From: an uncultured Bacteroidales bacterium
GTDB taxonomy: Bacteria > Bacteroidota > Bacteroidia > Bacteroidales > FEN-979
NCBI GenBank assembly: GCA_903837605.1
Contig: CAILVF010000056.1
Span: 1-53,034, forward strand
Direction of reading: 5' to 3'
Length of the DNA: 53,034 nt
Shown here piece by piece: positions 52,654 through 53,034 of the stretch (the stretch's first letter is position 1; each line of letters opens with the position of its first letter). A program made the translations under genes and the position numbers. The notes beneath the pieces were generated by a model. The model saw nothing but the letters and a program-made list of their open reading frames with translations, did no database searches and was not told the origin of the DNA.

Positions 52654-53034
52654 ATGAACTACAAACACACTCAATTTAGTTATCTGATGCTAGTTGTTAC
52701 GCTGGCCGTGCTCGTGCTTTTCGTATGGATTTACATCATGAGCTCTGCCGAGCCTGACTCGATCGACTCCGGTCCCAATTTTGCCATTACTTCTATCATG
52801 GCACTAATTCTGTTTATTCTTGCTTCTCTTGTGTCACTTCAAGTAATTATTGATGGAAAATATTTACGAATCAAATTCAGCTTTGGCATTTATCAAAAAA
52901 AGTTTTCGCTTAATGATATAATGTCCGCTAATATCGTAAAGAACCATTGGCATTATGGATGGGGAATAATAAGATGGTTATGGCCAAAAATGTTGATCTA
53001 CAATGTTTCAGGTTTTGATGCAGTTGAAATTAAA
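52654..53034 (+). CDS. Cassette 4: membrane protein, cut by the window end
   Basis: 127 codons with no stop before the window ends. Two hydrophobic helices (about residues 10-29 and 46-66) are followed by a strand-rich region starting IIDGKYLRIKFSFGIYQKKFSLNDI and a WHYGWGI segment, like a bacterial PH-like domain after a double helix. I recall similar small membrane proteins, but no function. The ATG lies 109 bp after the cassette junction. Confidence 0.65.
   Translation, partial: MNYKHTQFSYLMLVVTLAVLVLFVWIYIMSSAEPDSIDSGPNFAITSIMALILFILASLVSLQVIIDGKYLRIKFSFGIYQKKFSLNDIMSANIVKNHWHYGWGIIRWLWPKMLIYNVSGFDAVEIK

Larger units (their letters stand above)
50533..53034 (+). mobile_element. Integron-like gene-cassette array
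   Basis: Cassettes are bounded by G|TTRRRY-like cores: cassette 1 50533-51095, cassette 2 51096-51483, cassette 3 51484-52545, and cassette 4 from 52546 past the window end. Three attC-like sites of exactly 90 bp end the complete cassettes. All visible genes are on the plus strand and are AT-richer than the host part. Each complete cassette has 17-22-bp imperfect inverted ends. Confidence 0.85.

Noticed and set aside
49043..53034. Prophage or conjugative element
   Set aside because: Apart from the recombinase there are no phage structural, lysis, relaxase or transfer genes.

Overview
The window looks like a chromosomal segment of a Bacteroidota organism, most likely an uncultured relative of the Bacteroidales. 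The evidence is a SusC/SusD polysaccharide-utilisation locus, a type IX secretion sorting domain, the neighbour set acpP-fabF-rnc followed by an IPExxxVDY-family gene, promoters of the TTTG/TAnnTTTG kind, and genes that mostly lack Shine-Dalgarno sequences. Most of the window (1-49042) is ordinary, moderately GC-balanced host DNA. The last 2.5 kb is visibly AT-richer and foreign.

Layout. 1-5471: end of a DUF2339 membrane protein, acylphosphatase, rsmI, an RprXY-like two-component system and purN, with a candidate small RNA (promoter and terminator, no gene) at 4588-4705. 5640-8874: acpP, fabF, rnc, an IPExxxVDY protein and a phasin-like helical protein. 9000-14581: a UbiB-family kinase, pheS, a secreted cyclophilin, a protein with 12-residue repeats, a Gly/Tyr-rich lipoprotein and an SRPBCC protein. 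14651-29234 (minus strand): a polysaccharide-utilisation locus read as PKD surface lipoprotein, hairpin, susC, susD, GH30, GH5 with a type IX sorting domain, GH30, GH3. It probably acts on a beta-glucan. Its promoter region (29235-29604) holds a near-perfect Bacteroidota promoter and several candidate operators, and a Nudix-like regulator of the AraR/NrtR type is divergently placed. 30365-48437: a frameshifted acyltransferase, dusB, a CPBP protease, a GT-C-like membrane protein, a LytTR/LytS pair, transport and envelope genes, an AsmA-like/GT51 fusion, MarC, a GDPD lipoprotein and an NmrA-like protein. 48590-49042: a small secreted repeat protein and tandem hairpins.

The most interesting part is 49482-53034, an integron-like gene-cassette array. 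A tyrosine recombinase with a complete R-K-HxxR-H-Y set, but without the extra segment typical of integron integrases and with its N-terminus cut off, is followed by an attI-like region (three TAAACGCAAT repeats about 34-35 bp apart) and then by cassettes separated by three attC-like sites of exactly 90 bp. These sites share a folded core, show compensatory changes in their stem, and end in GTTRRRY-type cores. Each of the three complete cassettes also carries an unusually long (17-22 bp) imperfect inverted repeat at its ends, well beyond the usual 7-bp core. Cassette 1 encodes a small lipoprotein, cassette 2 has no credible ORF but several hairpins, cassette 3 encodes a secreted CarboxypepD_reg-like protein, and cassette 4 encodes a membrane protein cut by the window end.

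A second general theme is short minisatellites (7-, 8- or 9-bp units, different in each place) that sit on or within a few bases of the stop codons of at least six genes. One of these heptamer families has also entered a coding sequence (46987-47014).
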